Shown piece after piece: positions 25,571 through 34,525 of a DNA stretch of 64,000 bases. How positions within the stretch are numbered: position 1 is the stretch's first letter; every line of letters begins with the position of its first letter. The notes beneath the pieces were generated by a model. That model was not told the DNA's origin and did not search any database. It worked only from the letters and a program-made list of their open reading frames with translations. A program made the translations under genes and the position numbers. The stretch covers positions 186,001 to 250,000 of the forward strand of contig JAKOUW010000009.1 in assembly GCA_029782365.1 (NCBI GenBank), written 5' to 3'. The DNA is from Chloroflexota bacterium. GTDB lineage: Bacteria > Chloroflexota > Anaerolineae > Anaerolineales > UBA4823.

Positions 25571-27118
25571 ATGCACCCAAAAGCAAGCGGCACCGTTTCT
25601 GTGGGCAACCTGATCAAAATCGCAGCATTCCGCTACCGCCACCGCGAAGCCATTTACTGCAGTGCCACAGGTAGACGCTATACTTTTGGTCAGGTGAACG
25701 AGCGCACTAACCGCCTGGCCAATGGTCTGCTGGGCCTGGGTTTCAAAAAAGGGGATGTGGCCGCCTTTTTGTGCACCAACCGTGCGGAGATGGTGGAGAT
25801 TTACTTCGCCCTGGCCAAAACCGGCATCGTCGGCGTGCCGCTCAACTACCGCCTGGCGCCAGCCGAGATGATCCAGTTGATGGCCGATTTTGGGGCCCAG
25901 GCGCTGATTTACGAGCAAAAATTTGCGCCTGTGGCTGAAGGAGCCAGAACCCAGGTTGCCTCTCTGCGCGTCCTCATCGGCATCGGTGATGAACTGGCTT
26001 CTTTTGCGGCAGGCTATGAAAAAATCCTGGCCGATTCTTCCGAAGCAGAACCCAATGTTGATATCCTGGAGGAAGACGATTATTACATGAATTTGACTTC
26101 AGGGACGACTGGCCTGCCCAAAGCGTACATCCTGACTCAATATAACAACGCACTCACTGTGGCAGGCTTTCCTTTCCTCATGGACCTGACCGGAGATGAC
26201 ACCGTGCTGACTGTTTTCCCGATGTTCGGGCGAGTCGGCTTTGCCTGGACCGGCGCGGCGGCGTATGTAGGCGCCAAGAATGTGCTCTTCAATTTTGACC
26301 CCAAGACTGTGTTGGGCATTATCCAATCTGAGCGTGTCACAGTGACCAACTGGGTGCCCACCATGGCTAACCTGGCGATAGCAAACTCAGACCTCAGCCA
26401 GCATGATCTGTCCACTTTGCGGGCAATCATTTTCGCAGGCGCCACATTCCCTGTTTCCGTTCAAGAAAAGGTCAGGAAATACCTTTGCCCGAATATTTAC
26501 GAATACTACGGGATGCAGGAAACCGGCGTATTGACGATGGCCAAAGCAATCGAGAAGGCGCGCAAGCCCGAATCGGTCGGCCAGGCGATCCAGTTTGCCG
26601 AAGTGCGCGTGGTCGATGCAAGCGGCAAGGATATGCCGGTCGGTGAGATCGGTGAAGTGATCGCCCGCTCGCCGGGCTGCACATCCAGCTATTATCGCTC
26701 GCCTGAAAAATCTGCTGGCACCTTTCGCAGCGGCTGGGTGTACACCGGCGACCTGGGCAGATTCGACGAGGAAGGATTTCTTTTCCTCTCAGGTCGTATC
26801 AAAGACATCGTGATCACCGGCGGGCAGAACGTCTTTTCGCCGGAAGTGGAAAATATAATCATGTCACATCCTGCGGTAGCCGATTGTGCTGTGATTGGCC
26901 TGCCTGATCCAATTTGGGGCGAAGCAGTGACGGCCATCGTCATCAAAGCAGCCGGGGCAGAGGTTTCGGAAGAGGAGCTCGTGGATTACTGCAAAGAGCA
27001 CATCGCCCATTTCAAAGCGCCGAAGCGTGTAATCTGGTCGGATACCCCCCTGCCTCGCACTGCCACCGGAAAAATAGTCAAGTACCTGCTGACGGAGAAA
27101 TACTCAATGGGCGTGTGA
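25571..27118 (+). CDS. AMP-forming acyl-CoA ligase
   Basis: 515 residues from the ATG at 25571 (GGAGG 6 bases upstream; the in-frame ATG at 25547 lacks one). P-loop-like motif MNLTSGTTGLPKAY, adenine motif YEYYGMQETG, YTGDLGRF, hinge GRIKDIVITGGQNVFSPEVE, and the C-terminal catalytic Lys in PRTATGKIVKY. It activates a carboxylic acid to its CoA ester and is presumably the entry step of this operon. Its last 41 bases overlap the 3' end of the convergent gene at 27078. Confidence 0.92.
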   Translation: MHPKASGTVSVGNLIKIAAFRYRHREAIYCSATGRRYTFGQVNERTNRLANGLLGLGFKKGDVAAFLCTNRAEMVEIYFALAKTGIVGVPLNYRLAPAEMIQLMADFGAQALIYEQKFAPVAEGARTQVASLRVLIGIGDELASFAAGYEKILADSSEAEPNVDILEEDDYYMNLTSGTTGLPKAYILTQYNNALTVAGFPFLMDLTGDDTVLTVFPMFGRVGFAWTGAAAYVGAKNVLFNFDPKTVLGIIQSERVTVTNWVPTMANLAIANSDLSQHDLSTLRAIIFAGATFPVSVQEKVRKYLCPNIYEYYGMQETGVLTMAKAIEKARKPESVGQAIQFAEVRVVDASGKDMPVGEIGEVIARSPGCTSSYYRSPEKSAGTFRSGWVYTGDLGRFDEEGFLFLSGRIKDIVITGGQNVFSPEVENIIMSHPAVADCAVIGLPDPIWGEAVTAIVIKAAGAEVSEEELVDYCKEHIAHFKAPKRVIWSDTPLPRTATGKIVKYLLTEKYSMGV

Positions 27119-27704
27119 TGTAAGATTTGTACGCTTCGAAAAATTCCTCCAGGCTATCGTAAGGCCACAGCGGGTTCACTTCCAGCAGTTCCGCCTCGCT
27201 CGGCCCTGCTTGAGATGGAAAAAGCAGGTTGAGGCTGTTATCTTCTGGCAGGCGGCCGGGCATGAGCGCCTCGAGCCGCACCTGCCGGTCATCCATGTTG
27301 GAGATCGACCAGGCGGCTACCAGTCGGCGCGCTGCGCTGGCCTGCTGAACCTCTTCTCGACTGAGCGGGCTGACATCCTGCTCGAAGGAGACGCGCACCA
27401 GGCTATTGGCAAGGCGCTGGTATTCAACGATGCGCGCCTTTTGCAGTTCGGGTTGGAGTTCGCTGAACTGTGCAAGCGGCATTTCCACCTGCGCCTTGAC
27501 CAGCAAAAATTCTGCCTCACCGAACGGCAAGCGGTGATACCAGGTGATTGCCGGGCTGATGATAGGGGGAATATCTCTGGTAAACAAATTGAATCCGCCC
27601 CGCCTGTTGGTGAGCAGGCGCGGCGAATTGGGAATGACCGGGTGCGGCGTACCATATTTCGCTGTAAGATCCCAAAACGACAGGCTTTCCCAGGGTCTTT
27701 TCAT
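27078..27704 (-). CDS. Hypothetical protein, convergent overlap with the ligase gene
   Basis: 208 residues from the ATG at 27704; a TTG two codons earlier is unlikely. I do not recognise the family. It is soluble, mixed alpha/beta, with WESLSFWDLTAKYGTPHP at the start, an acidic middle and Pro-rich stretches. No signal peptide or membrane segment is visible. It follows the CE7 esterase on the same strand by 21 bases, so the two are probably co-transcribed. The C-terminal 13 codons overlap the ligase gene in the opposite direction. Confidence 0.65.
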   Translation of the reverse strand: MKRPWESLSFWDLTAKYGTPHPVIPNSPRLLTNRRGGFNLFTRDIPPIISPAITWYHRLPFGEAEFLLVKAQVEMPLAQFSELQPELQKARIVEYQRLANSLVRVSFEQDVSPLSREEVQQASAARRLVAAWSISNMDDRQVRLEALMPGRLPEDNSLNLLFPSQAGPSEAELLEVNPLWPYDSLEEFFEAYKSYITRPLSISPSAGT

Positions 27705-27725
27705 AGGCAATGTAAATCTGTCAGT

Positions 27726-28694
27726 TCATCCCCATAAATTCTTCAAATATTTCATCTTCTCCAAAGTTTGGAAGGAGTCGCCGCCCTCGTGATTGTTGTA
27801 CGGCCAGATGCGGATCTCTTTTTTGCCCTGGTAGTGGTTGTACGCTGAGAACACCGTGCTGGGCGGGCAGATATCATCCATCAGGCCGACGGAGAAAAGC
27901 GCCGGCGCCTGGGCGCGGGCGGCAAAATTCATACCGTCGAAGTAGGTCAGGGTTTCGAAGACTTTCTCCGTCTTGTCGCGGTGGGTTTTGCAGTAACTGG
28001 TGATTTCATGGTACGGATTTGTGTCGATGATATCGGTGGCGCGCTTGAAATTGCACAGGAATGGCACATCCGGCAGAGCCGCATCCAGGTCGGCCACCAG
28101 GCCTGCCGCCGCCAGTGTGATGCCCCCGCCCTGCGACCCGCCTGTGATGGCGATGTGCGCCGGATCGACAGCCGGGTGAGAGCGGGCGGCGTCGATGGCG
28201 CGCACCGCATCGGTGAACACCCGCCGGTAATAATAGGTTTTGGGGTCGAGCACGCCGCGCGTCATGAAGCCGGGAAAATGGGCGTTGCCTCCGTCGGGCT
28301 CAGGGTCGGGCGTGTCGCCGGGCGACCAGGTGCTGCCCTGGCCGCGTGTGTCCATCACAAAATGGGCGTAACCCATGTTGGCGAAGATCAGCCAGTCGAC
28401 CGGCAGGTTCCGCCCGCCGCCGTAACCGATGGTTTCGACCACACAGGGCAGCCGGCCCTGGCGGCTCCGGGGCAGCACCAGCCAGCCTTTGATCGGCTGG
28501 CCGGCGTAGCCGGGGAAGGTGACATCCAGCACATCTACCAGCTTGAAGCCCGTTTCCACGGGGACAAATTGGGTCTGCAGTTTGCTGGAGCGCGCCTCAG
28601 CCAGGGTTTCCTGCCAAAAGGCGTCAAAATCCGGCCGGGCGGTGAGCGCCGGCCGGTAAGTGTACAGTTGTTCCAGAGGTAAGTCAAAATACAT
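27726..28694 (-). CDS. CE7 acetyl xylan esterase/cephalosporin-C deacetylase
   Basis: 322 residues, typical of AXE1/CE7. Start [19 protein letters not shown], then [10 protein letters not shown] and [15 protein letters not shown]. Ser nucleophile in ITGGSQGGG, Asp in [13 protein letters not shown], His in PYNNHEGGD. It removes acetyl groups from small xylo-oligosaccharides or other acetyl esters and normally acts as a cytoplasmic hexamer; no signal peptide is seen. Its start overlaps the end of the small ORF left by a molybdenum-hydroxylase fragment. Confidence 0.93.
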   Translation of the reverse strand: MYFDLPLEQLYTYRPALTARPDFDAFWQETLAEARSSKLQTQFVPVETGFKLVDVLDVTFPGYAGQPIKGWLVLPRSRQGRLPCVVETIGYGGGRNLPVDWLIFANMGYAHFVMDTRGQGSTWSPGDTPDPEPDGGNAHFPGFMTRGVLDPKTYYYRRVFTDAVRAIDAARSHPAVDPAHIAITGGSQGGGITLAAAGLVADLDAALPDVPFLCNFKRATDIIDTNPYHEITSYCKTHRDKTEKVFETLTYFDGMNFAARAQAPALFSVGLMDDICPPSTVFSAYNHYQGKKEIRIWPYNNHEGGDSFQTLEKMKYLKNLWG

Positions 28695-28854
28695 TGGTTT
28701 GCTCGCTTTCTGCCACGACGGCGTGCGGCCGGTGCGCCATCAGCATTTTCAAATAAACCTGCACCGGCAGGCGCATATCGGAAGCGAATATCGCTTCGTC
28801 TTTGACCTTGGCGAGCGCATCGACGCCCGGCACAGATTGACCGATGTAATTCAT
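28684..28854 (-). pseudogene. N-terminal fragment of a molybdenum hydroxylase large subunit
   Basis: A 56-codon frame on the minus strand begins MNYIGQSVPGVDALAKV and continues with FASDMRLP and [12 protein letters not shown]. This is the conserved N-terminus of xanthine dehydrogenase/aldehyde oxidoreductase large subunits (IGKSVPRxDAxxKVTG, then A-x-D-x-x-LPGML). Similarity stops after about 47 residues, and the frame ends inside the start of the CE7 esterase gene. The remaining 700 or more residues are missing. The frame still covers the ribosome-binding region of the esterase, so it might act as a leader ORF. Confidence 0.75.
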
Positions 28855-29011
28855 AGGAATTATCCGTTCTTTGAAGGTAAAACAAGTACAAACATATTCT
28901 ATTACAATCCGGCACAGGGGAGTATGAATTTACACAGAGGAAATGACAGCCAGAGGTCTCTTGCCCTGGTAATATAAACCTATGCTACACTATGCGGGAG
29001 GAGAATTTCGT

Positions 29012-29689
29012 ATGGCCAAAAAGGTCCGGTCCTTTCCCATATCCCTTGAAACGATCACCGCCATATTGATCGCCCTGGCGACATTGGCCACAGCCCTGGC
29101 TGCCTGGCGCACGAATGTAGTCAACTCCGACGCCTCCAATTACAATCGCGAAGGCCTGATCCTGTCAATTAAGGCCGGGGCTTCGCAAGGGGAAGACTGG
29201 CGCAAAGTGTATGAAGAAGCCGGTTATGCCCGCGATTACCTGGCCGAGCTGGCAGGGGTGAATGCCATGGAGGCCAGCGGCGCGGCGCTGGATGCGGCTG
29301 CCGCGGCTAACCTGCGCCAGTACCTGCTGCCGGGCATGAGCAGCCTGACCGGCCCCCTGGGCGCTGATACCGCATATCGCAAAACCGATGGCACATTCGA
29401 TGTGCAGAAACGCTTCCAGGAGCTGGAAAACGAAAATCCTGACCTGGCGAGCATTAACCCTGCGGCTTCTTTCAAAAAAGCTGACCGGTCATTCCAGGAA
29501 CAGCGTTTCTTGATGATCGGCGTGATCCTGCTGGCGATCAGCTTGTTCTGGCTGGGCCTGGCAGAAATCTCGGCAGGGCGCATCAAAATCATGACTCTTG
29601 TAGTCGGCGCGGGCGGCTTCCTGGTGACGCTGGCTTACCTGGGGGTAGTGGAAGTCGCCTTCGTTGTACTTACCTGGGTGGCTAAATGA
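29012..29689 (+). CDS. Membrane protein of unknown function, first of a paralogous pair
   Basis: 225 residues, start at 29012 with GGAGGA upstream. Layout: one transmembrane helix near residues 14-33, a soluble domain of about 115 residues rich in Ala with ANLRQYLLPG and FDVQKRFQELENENP, then three hydrophobic helices at the C-terminus. I do not recognise the family. The next gene has the same size and layout and overlaps by ATGA, so the two probably form a hetero-oligomer in the membrane. Confidence 0.8.
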   Translation: MAKKVRSFPISLETITAILIALATLATALAAWRTNVVNSDASNYNREGLILSIKAGASQGEDWRKVYEEAGYARDYLAELAGVNAMEASGAALDAAAAANLRQYLLPGMSSLTGPLGADTAYRKTDGTFDVQKRFQELENENPDLASINPAASFKKADRSFQEQRFLMIGVILLAISLFWLGLAEISAGRIKIMTLVVGAGGFLVTLAYLGVVEVAFVVLTWVAK

Positions 29690-30363
29690 GCGCCGAAGCT
29701 GCACCCCAAACCGACCGCCGCCCGTTTTACGTCCTCGCACTGCTGCTGGTGACCACCGTGTTCGCCGCCTTGGTGACTGCCTTGCAAGCCGACGCCAGCA
29801 TCCGCGCCAGCCAGGCGGATATCAAATCGCAGTATTATGCCGTCCTTGCCTCCGCCGAATTGTTCCGCCAGGGACAGCAGTCGGCGTTCGACATAGCCAC
29901 ACTCTCAACCTATACACGCTATGAACAGCAAGCCACGGTGCTCGAATACAGCGCTCTGCAGCTTGAAAACACAGGCGACCAGAGCGGCGCAGCCAGTCTG
30001 AGGCTGCAGGCTGGGCCTCTAAGTGCCCGCGCACAGGCTGTCAAAGGAGTTTCGCTCTTTTTTAATGACCCGCGCTATGCCCCCGCCAGCCCAGACCAAC
30101 TGCCCAACCTGCAGTCTTACTTGGGCGACCAGGACAAGATCGCAAATGACATTGTATCCAAACAGAACGCGGCCGCTGACGAATATCACCATTGGGATAA
30201 TAGAGGCAACGGTTACCTGACGATATTGACCATCCTGGCGCTGGTTTTTTTTCTGCTCGGACTCGCACAAAACTCGCAAAAACTGCGCCTTTTCTTCGCC
30301 CTGGCAGCCGTGCTGATCCTGGCAGCGTGCGGCGTCGGGACTTTGTGGACGCTGATCAGCTAA
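29686..30363 (+). CDS. Membrane protein of unknown function, second of the pair
   Basis: 225 residues with one N-terminal transmembrane helix (about 15-34), an extracytoplasmic domain (ADIKSQYYAVLASAELF, QATVLEYSALQLENTGD), and two to three C-terminal helices. Topology and length mirror the gene before it, with which it is start-coupled. The soluble domain looks like a long helical bundle. No catalytic motif is visible. Confidence 0.8.
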   Translation: MSAEAAPQTDRRPFYVLALLLVTTVFAALVTALQADASIRASQADIKSQYYAVLASAELFRQGQQSAFDIATLSTYTRYEQQATVLEYSALQLENTGDQSGAASLRLQAGPLSARAQAVKGVSLFFNDPRYAPASPDQLPNLQSYLGDQDKIANDIVSKQNAAADEYHHWDNRGNGYLTILTILALVFFLLGLAQNSQKLRLFFALAAVLILAACGVGTLWTLIS

Positions 30364-30412
30364 TTGTGTCTTGTCTTTTTCCTGCAAGCAAAGCGCTGCA
30401 CCGTGAAGCGCA

Positions 30413-31690
30413 TCAAGGGCTTGGGCGGAAGCTGGCGCCGTCATTGAACAACGTTTCCGAGGAACTGTCCCGTCCACCCCATATAATCAAATCTGAACCT
30501 GTCCAGACAGATGACGATTCCCAGCGTGCCGGCGGTGCCCCTTCCGTTGAGAATATTCGCCAGCGATCGGCAGCCGGATCGTAACCGGCGGCCTGGTTTT
30601 GAATGGCGTACTTACCCATGTAAATGCCGGAGACGATCATTTCGCGGCCGGTCCACACGGCGCTGTACGAGGCAAAATGGTTCAGCCCGCTGCTGGCGAT
30701 GGGCGCCCAGCTGTCAGTGACAGGATTGTACCGTCCTCCCACATAATCCTTCTGACCGATCACGATTCCCCACACCAGCAGTTCTTTGCCGGTCCACACC
30801 GAGACAAAAGAGTCAAACCCCGCTGGACCCCCATCTGCGGAGATTGATTGCCACGTATCCTCAGCAGGGTTGTAACTGGCGCCGTTTGCCAGGCCGGTAT
30901 TCTGCTTATCCGACCCTCCCCAAACGATCATCTCCCTGCCCGTCCAGGCAGTAGCTGCACAGCAGCGCGCCGAAGGCGCTTTAATGGATGAGATAGACAG
31001 CCAGGTATCCGCTCCCGGGTCATAACGCCCGCCATCGCCGAGGTAATATCCCCCCTGGTAACCGCCCCAGAAAATCATCTCTTTGCCTGACCAAACCGGC
31101 ATGGCGGCCCAACGACCCTGGGGCGCGTTGATTGTGGAAATTCCCTGCCACGAATCGGTGCTCGGGTTATACCGTCCGCCAAGTGCGACCGTGCTTCCCA
31201 TGCGGTATGCGCCCCATAAAATCAACTGTGTGCCGGTCCACACTGCGGCTCCTCCGCCCAGTTCAGGCACACCCTGGGCGTTGATCGGACGCCAGGAGTG
31301 TGTCGCAGGGTTATACAGCTCACCATTGGGGATAATGGTGTGCTGACGGTCGCTTCCACCCCAGACCAGGACCTCACTTCCGGTCCAGATCAAATCGGGG
31401 TGGGCGCGTCCGGATGGCGCTCCTTGTGCAGGCAGAGGCAGCCATTCGCCACAACCAGGGCAATTGGTGGGTGTGAGGGTATCTGTGGGCTGCATGGTCG
31501 AAGTCGCCGGAATAATGGTAGTTAGAAGGAACACAGTCGCAGACGGCGAGTCAGTGAAGGTAGGGCTGAAAGCAGCCGGGAGAGTTTTATCGCCAGGCTG
31601 GCGAGTGGTATCGGCGCTCAGCGGCAGGGTGCATGCCAGGCTCAGCGTCATAAGAAAAAGTATGAAAATACACAATCGTCGTTTGGTCAT
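30413..31690 (-). CDS. Kelch-repeat lipoprotein
   Basis: 425 residues. Lipobox LSLAC with Cys20, then a Ser/Thr-rich linker to about residue 75. Six to seven kelch-like repeats of about 50 residues follow, each reading like AAVWTGTQLILWGGxxxxx with YNPxTDSWxxIS, for example SVWTGKELLVWG and YDPAADRWRIFS. They should form a beta-propeller anchored outside the cell. Function unknown: binding of glycans or proteins is likely. AAGGAGG precedes the ATG. It is convergent with the membrane pair and divergent from the TetR gene. Confidence 0.88.
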   Translation of the reverse strand: MTKRRLCIFILFLMTLSLACTLPLSADTTRQPGDKTLPAAFSPTFTDSPSATVFLLTTIIPATSTMQPTDTLTPTNCPGCGEWLPLPAQGAPSGRAHPDLIWTGSEVLVWGGSDRQHTIIPNGELYNPATHSWRPINAQGVPELGGGAAVWTGTQLILWGAYRMGSTVALGGRYNPSTDSWQGISTINAPQGRWAAMPVWSGKEMIFWGGYQGGYYLGDGGRYDPGADTWLSISSIKAPSARCCAATAWTGREMIVWGGSDKQNTGLANGASYNPAEDTWQSISADGGPAGFDSFVSVWTGKELLVWGIVIGQKDYVGGRYNPVTDSWAPIASSGLNHFASYSAVWTGREMIVSGIYMGKYAIQNQAAGYDPAADRWRIFSTEGAPPARWESSSVWTGSDLIIWGGRDSSSETLFNDGASFRPSP

Positions 31691-31816
31691 CAGACCTCCT
31701 TTTTAAAATTCTACACTCAGTCTGAAATTCCTTCTTGCAAAAACAGCGTCAGTGCCAGGGTGTTTTCACCCAAATGCGAATCACCTGGGACACATGTAAA
31801 CCGGAACATGTCAAGA

Positions 31817-31845
31817 TTGACTTTATATTGACCAGTCGCTATAAT
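31817..31845 (+). promoter_or_regulatory. Promoter of the second TetR gene with internal operator-like core
   Basis: TTGACT (31817-31822), 17-base spacer, TATAAT (31840-31845), near consensus. The spacer contains GACCAGTC (31830-31837), a dyad-like core resembling operators I recall for LmrA/YxaF-type TetR repressors. Autorepression by the downstream TetR protein is a reasonable inference. Confidence 0.65.
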
Positions 31846-31881
31846 TACAGCGATTGTCAAACATTCCTTCCAGGAGGTGGA

Positions 31882-32454
31882 ATGACAAACGTGCGTGAAG
31901 AGATCATCCTGGCCACCTGCCGGCTGCTCGAGAAGCAGGGTTACCCGGCAACCGGTCTGAATGAGATTGTCAAAGAAAGCGGCGCGCCGAAAGGATCGCT
32001 TTATTATTATTTCCCAGAGGGAAAAGAACAAATCATCAGCGAAGCCGTGCGCTATGCTGGGCAGATCCTGGTCGAGCGCATGCGCACCGGGCTGATCAGA
32101 GTGGATGATCCCTTGCAGGCGTTGTACGAATTTATTAATCACCAGGCAGATCAGGTGGAAAAGCAGCATTTCACCGCAGGCAGCCCGCTGACGATTGTCT
32201 CAGTAGAAGCCGCCGGGTCCAGCGAACGCATCAGCCAGGCCTGCCGCGCAGTGTATGACCAGATTGAAGCCGTGCTTCAAGAGAGATTGGCTTGCTGCGG
32301 GCTGACAGAGGCCGAAGCCGCTGAGCAGGCCCGCCTGACCCTGGCAAGCCTGGAAGGCGGGATGATTCTCAGCCGGGTGCACCACTCAGCCGCCCCCCTG
32401 CGCTCCGTTGCCCGTCACTTGAAAGACAGCATGAAGAAGGCTGTTGAGAAGTAA
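31882..32454 (+). CDS. TetR family regulator, LmrA/YxaF-like
   Basis: 190 residues from the ATG at 31882, which has AGGAGG upstream; a longer frame to 31735 crosses the promoter. HTH: REEIILATCRLLEKQGYPAT, GLNEIVKESGAPKGSLYYYF, then GKEQIISEAV. The GSLYYYFPEGKEQ stretch is typical of the LmrA/YxaF subgroup. It heads a plus-strand group with the flavodoxin-like protein 41 bases downstream. Confidence 0.88.
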   Translation: MTNVREEIILATCRLLEKQGYPATGLNEIVKESGAPKGSLYYYFPEGKEQIISEAVRYAGQILVERMRTGLIRVDDPLQALYEFINHQADQVEKQHFTAGSPLTIVSVEAAGSSERISQACRAVYDQIEAVLQERLACCGLTEAEAAEQARLTLASLEGGMILSRVHHSAAPLRSVARHLKDSMKKAVEK

Positions 32455-32495
32455 ATTGATCAGGATTGAAAAACTCCGTATGAGAAAGGAATTCA

Positions 32496-33017
32496 ATGAC
32501 CCCAAAAATTCTGGTTACGTATGCCAGCCGCTTCGGAGCGACCGCTGGCGTGGCAGAAGCTATTGGCAAAACACTGGCCGAACGCGGCGCCCAGGTCGAT
32601 GTGCTGCCGATGAAAGAAGTGCAAGACTTAACGGCTTACCAGGCAGTTGTGGCTGGCAGCGCCATCAACGGCGGCGCCTGGCTGCCAGATGCCATGACAT
32701 TCCTGCGGGAGCGCCAGACCGAGCTGCGCAGCAAACCTCTTGCCGTCTTCCAGGTGTGCATGACCCTGGCGATGAAAAATGGTGAACAGTACCGCAGCCA
32801 CGTAGCAACCTGGTTGGAGCCAGTGCGCTCGCTCGTCAGACCGCTCAGCGAAGGGCTGTTCGCCGGAACATTGGACATCAGCAAAATCCCCTCCTGGAGC
32901 GACCGGCTTAAGTTCCGCCTGAGTGTGCTCTTCGGCGTCTGGCAAGAGGGCGACCACCGTGATTGGAAGACCATCCACGAATGGGCTGACGGGCTGGTTC
33001 CGCTCCTGATCCACTAA
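32496..33017 (+). CDS. Flavodoxin-domain protein (HemG-like)
   Basis: 173 residues. The FMN phosphate loop is TYASRFGATAGVAEAIG near the N-terminus. GSAINGGAWLPDAMTFLRE follows, matching flavodoxin_5/protoporphyrinogen oxidase-like proteins. The C-terminal half (DISKIPSWSDRLKFRL) is the usual extension of this group. A flavin-linked redox function is expected, and control by the upstream TetR protein is likely. AAAGGA precedes the ATG. Confidence 0.85.
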   Translation: MTPKILVTYASRFGATAGVAEAIGKTLAERGAQVDVLPMKEVQDLTAYQAVVAGSAINGGAWLPDAMTFLRERQTELRSKPLAVFQVCMTLAMKNGEQYRSHVATWLEPVRSLVRPLSEGLFAGTLDISKIPSWSDRLKFRLSVLFGVWQEGDHRDWKTIHEWADGLVPLLIH

Positions 33018-33129
33018 CTGCAAGGCAACAGGTAGAACCCAGCTACAGGGTTCCCTGATGCTGGTATGCTAACAGTAGGCTGTGCCGCAAATTGTACTAA
33101 GATCAATTAGAAAAGATGAAGGAAATGTT

Positions 33130-33621
33130 ATGGCTAAGATAGAAAACCTTGTTCAAGATTTCTTGTCTCAAAAGCGCATCGCCGTGGTCGGCGTCTCAGA
33201 CAAGCGGGAGACCGGCTGCAACCTGGCCTATCGCAAATTCAAAGCTGAGGGTTACACGGTGAGTGCGGTGAACCCGCACCTTGCAACCTTCGATGGCGAT
33301 CCATGCTACCCCGACCTGAAATCGATCCCCGAGAAGCCACAGGCTGTTTTCATCCTGACCAATCCCAAGGTAAGCGAACAGATCGTACAGCAGTGCGTCG
33401 AGTTGGGGATTAAGCGGGTTTGGATGCACTGCATGATGGGCACTAAACCCGGCCTGGCGGCCAATATGACCAGCGTGTCGCAGGAAGCGGTGCGCCTGTG
33501 CCAGGAGAACGGCATTACCGTCATCCCCGGCGCCTGCCCAAACCAATACCTCAAGCCTGATTTTGGCCACGCCATGATGCGCGCCATGTTCGGCGCATTT
33601 GGATTCCACAAAGTTGGTTAA
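33130..33621 (+). CDS. CoA-binding domain protein (YccU-like)
   Basis: 163 residues from the ATG at 33130. It is a single Rossmann CoA-binding domain: KRIAVVGVSDKRETGCNLAY, VNPHLATFDGDPCYPDL, then VFILTNPKVSEQIVQQC and VWMHCMMGTKP. It resembles the small stand-alone CoA_binding_2 proteins of unknown cellular role. It follows the flavodoxin gene after 112 bases and the SdpI gene begins 7 bases after it. Confidence 0.85.
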   Translation: MAKIENLVQDFLSQKRIAVVGVSDKRETGCNLAYRKFKAEGYTVSAVNPHLATFDGDPCYPDLKSIPEKPQAVFILTNPKVSEQIVQQCVELGIKRVWMHCMMGTKPGLAANMTSVSQEAVRLCQENGITVIPGACPNQYLKPDFGHAMMRAMFGAFGFHKVG

Positions 33622-33628
33622 GGAAAAA

Positions 33629-33955
33629 ATGAACGTTCTTTTCCCCTTTTTCGTCATCAGCGGCCTGGTCGTAAGCGCCATTTCCATCCCGCTGATCTAC
33701 CGGCGCATCCCGCCGAACGGTTTATACGGCTTCCGGGTGCGCAAAACGCTGGAAAACCCCCACATCTGGTATGAGGCGAATGCATACGCCGGACGGCGCC
33801 TGTTTATCTTCGGCTTGTTGGTGGCGCTGGCCTCTGTTGGCTTATATTTTCTAAATCTATCTCTGGATGCCTACGCCTTGAGTGTGCTGGGGGTGATGAC
33901 GGCGGTGTTCGCGGTGGTGCTGGCGCAGTGTATCAGGTACCTTCAGCGGTTATAA
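33629..33955 (+). CDS. SdpI family membrane protein
   Basis: 108 residues from the ATG at 33629 (AAGGAA upstream). Three hydrophobic segments, with YGFRVRKTLENPHIWYEAN between the first and second; this is the conserved SdpI motif (G-x-R-x-x-x-T-x-x-x-x-x-x-W). In Bacillus SdpI gives immunity to the SdpC toxin; most homologues have unknown roles. It is in a probable operon with the CoA-binding gene. Confidence 0.85.
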   Translation: MNVLFPFFVISGLVVSAISIPLIYRRIPPNGLYGFRVRKTLENPHIWYEANAYAGRRLFIFGLLVALASVGLYFLNLSLDAYALSVLGVMTAVFAVVLAQCIRYLQRL

Positions 33956-33986
33956 AAGAGCAGGTAGACAGAACCATGGGGGAAAT

Positions 33987-34022
33987 CTGAAGTATCATTG
34001 CCAGATACAAAAAGTACTTCAG
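33987..34022. promoter_or_regulatory. Inverted repeat upstream of mgsA
   Basis: CTGAAGTA (33987-33994) and TACTTCAG (34015-34022) are perfect 8-bp inverses separated by 20 bases, ending 16 bases before the mgsA start and just before GAAGGAG. It could be an operator or an mRNA hairpin controlling translation. Confidence 0.4.
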
Positions 34023-34038
34023 GCTGAAGGAGTGTTTT

Positions 34039-34497
34039 ATGGTTTACAAGAAAATCACCATGAACCAAAACAAAAAGATTGCGTTAGTAGCCCATGACAA
34101 CAAAAAACGTGACCTGCTGGAATGGGCAGAATTCAATCGTATTTTACTGGCCCATCACGATATTTATGCAACCGGCACTACAGGCACAATCCTGGAGAGC
34201 AATTTGGGGCTGACAGTGCACAAACTGCAAAGCGGACCGTTGGGCGGCGACCAGCAAATTGGCGCCAAGATCGTCGATAATGAGATCGATTTCCTGATTT
34301 TCTTCTGGGATCCGCTCGAACCGATGCCTCATGACCCCGACGTTAAGGCGCTGTTGCGCATGGCCGTCGTATGGAATATACCGATTGCCTGCAACCGTTC
34401 ATCGGCTGATTTTATGATTTCTTCACCGCTCATGGATGGGGAGTATGAGCGGCTGATTCAGGATTATGAAGATTATCGTGCGAGGAAGGTCGGGTAA
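34039..34497 (+). CDS. mgsA: Methylglyoxal synthase
   Basis: 152 residues. It converts dihydroxyacetone phosphate to methylglyoxal and phosphate, a bypass of lower glycolysis. All family hallmarks are present: [12 protein letters not shown], phosphate-binding [17 protein letters not shown] with the catalytic Asp, [21 protein letters not shown], and [17 protein letters not shown] stands 6 bases before the ATG at 34039; an in-frame ATG seven codons on is less likely. The gene appears monocistronic. It is convergent with the PaaK fragment. Confidence 0.96.
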   Translation: MVYKKITMNQNKKIALVAHDNKKRDLLEWAEFNRILLAHHDIYATGTTGTILESNLGLTVHKLQSGPLGGDQQIGAKIVDNEIDFLIFFWDPLEPMPHDPDVKALLRMAVVWNIPIACNRSSADFMISSPLMDGEYERLIQDYEDYRARKVG

Positions 34498-34525
34498 AAA
34501 AACCGCTTCTCGAGAATCTTTCTTT

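Noticed and set aside
28535-28915. Open frame of 126 codons on the minus strand
   Set aside because: It crosses the esterase start in another frame. The frame that matches a family here is 28684-28854.
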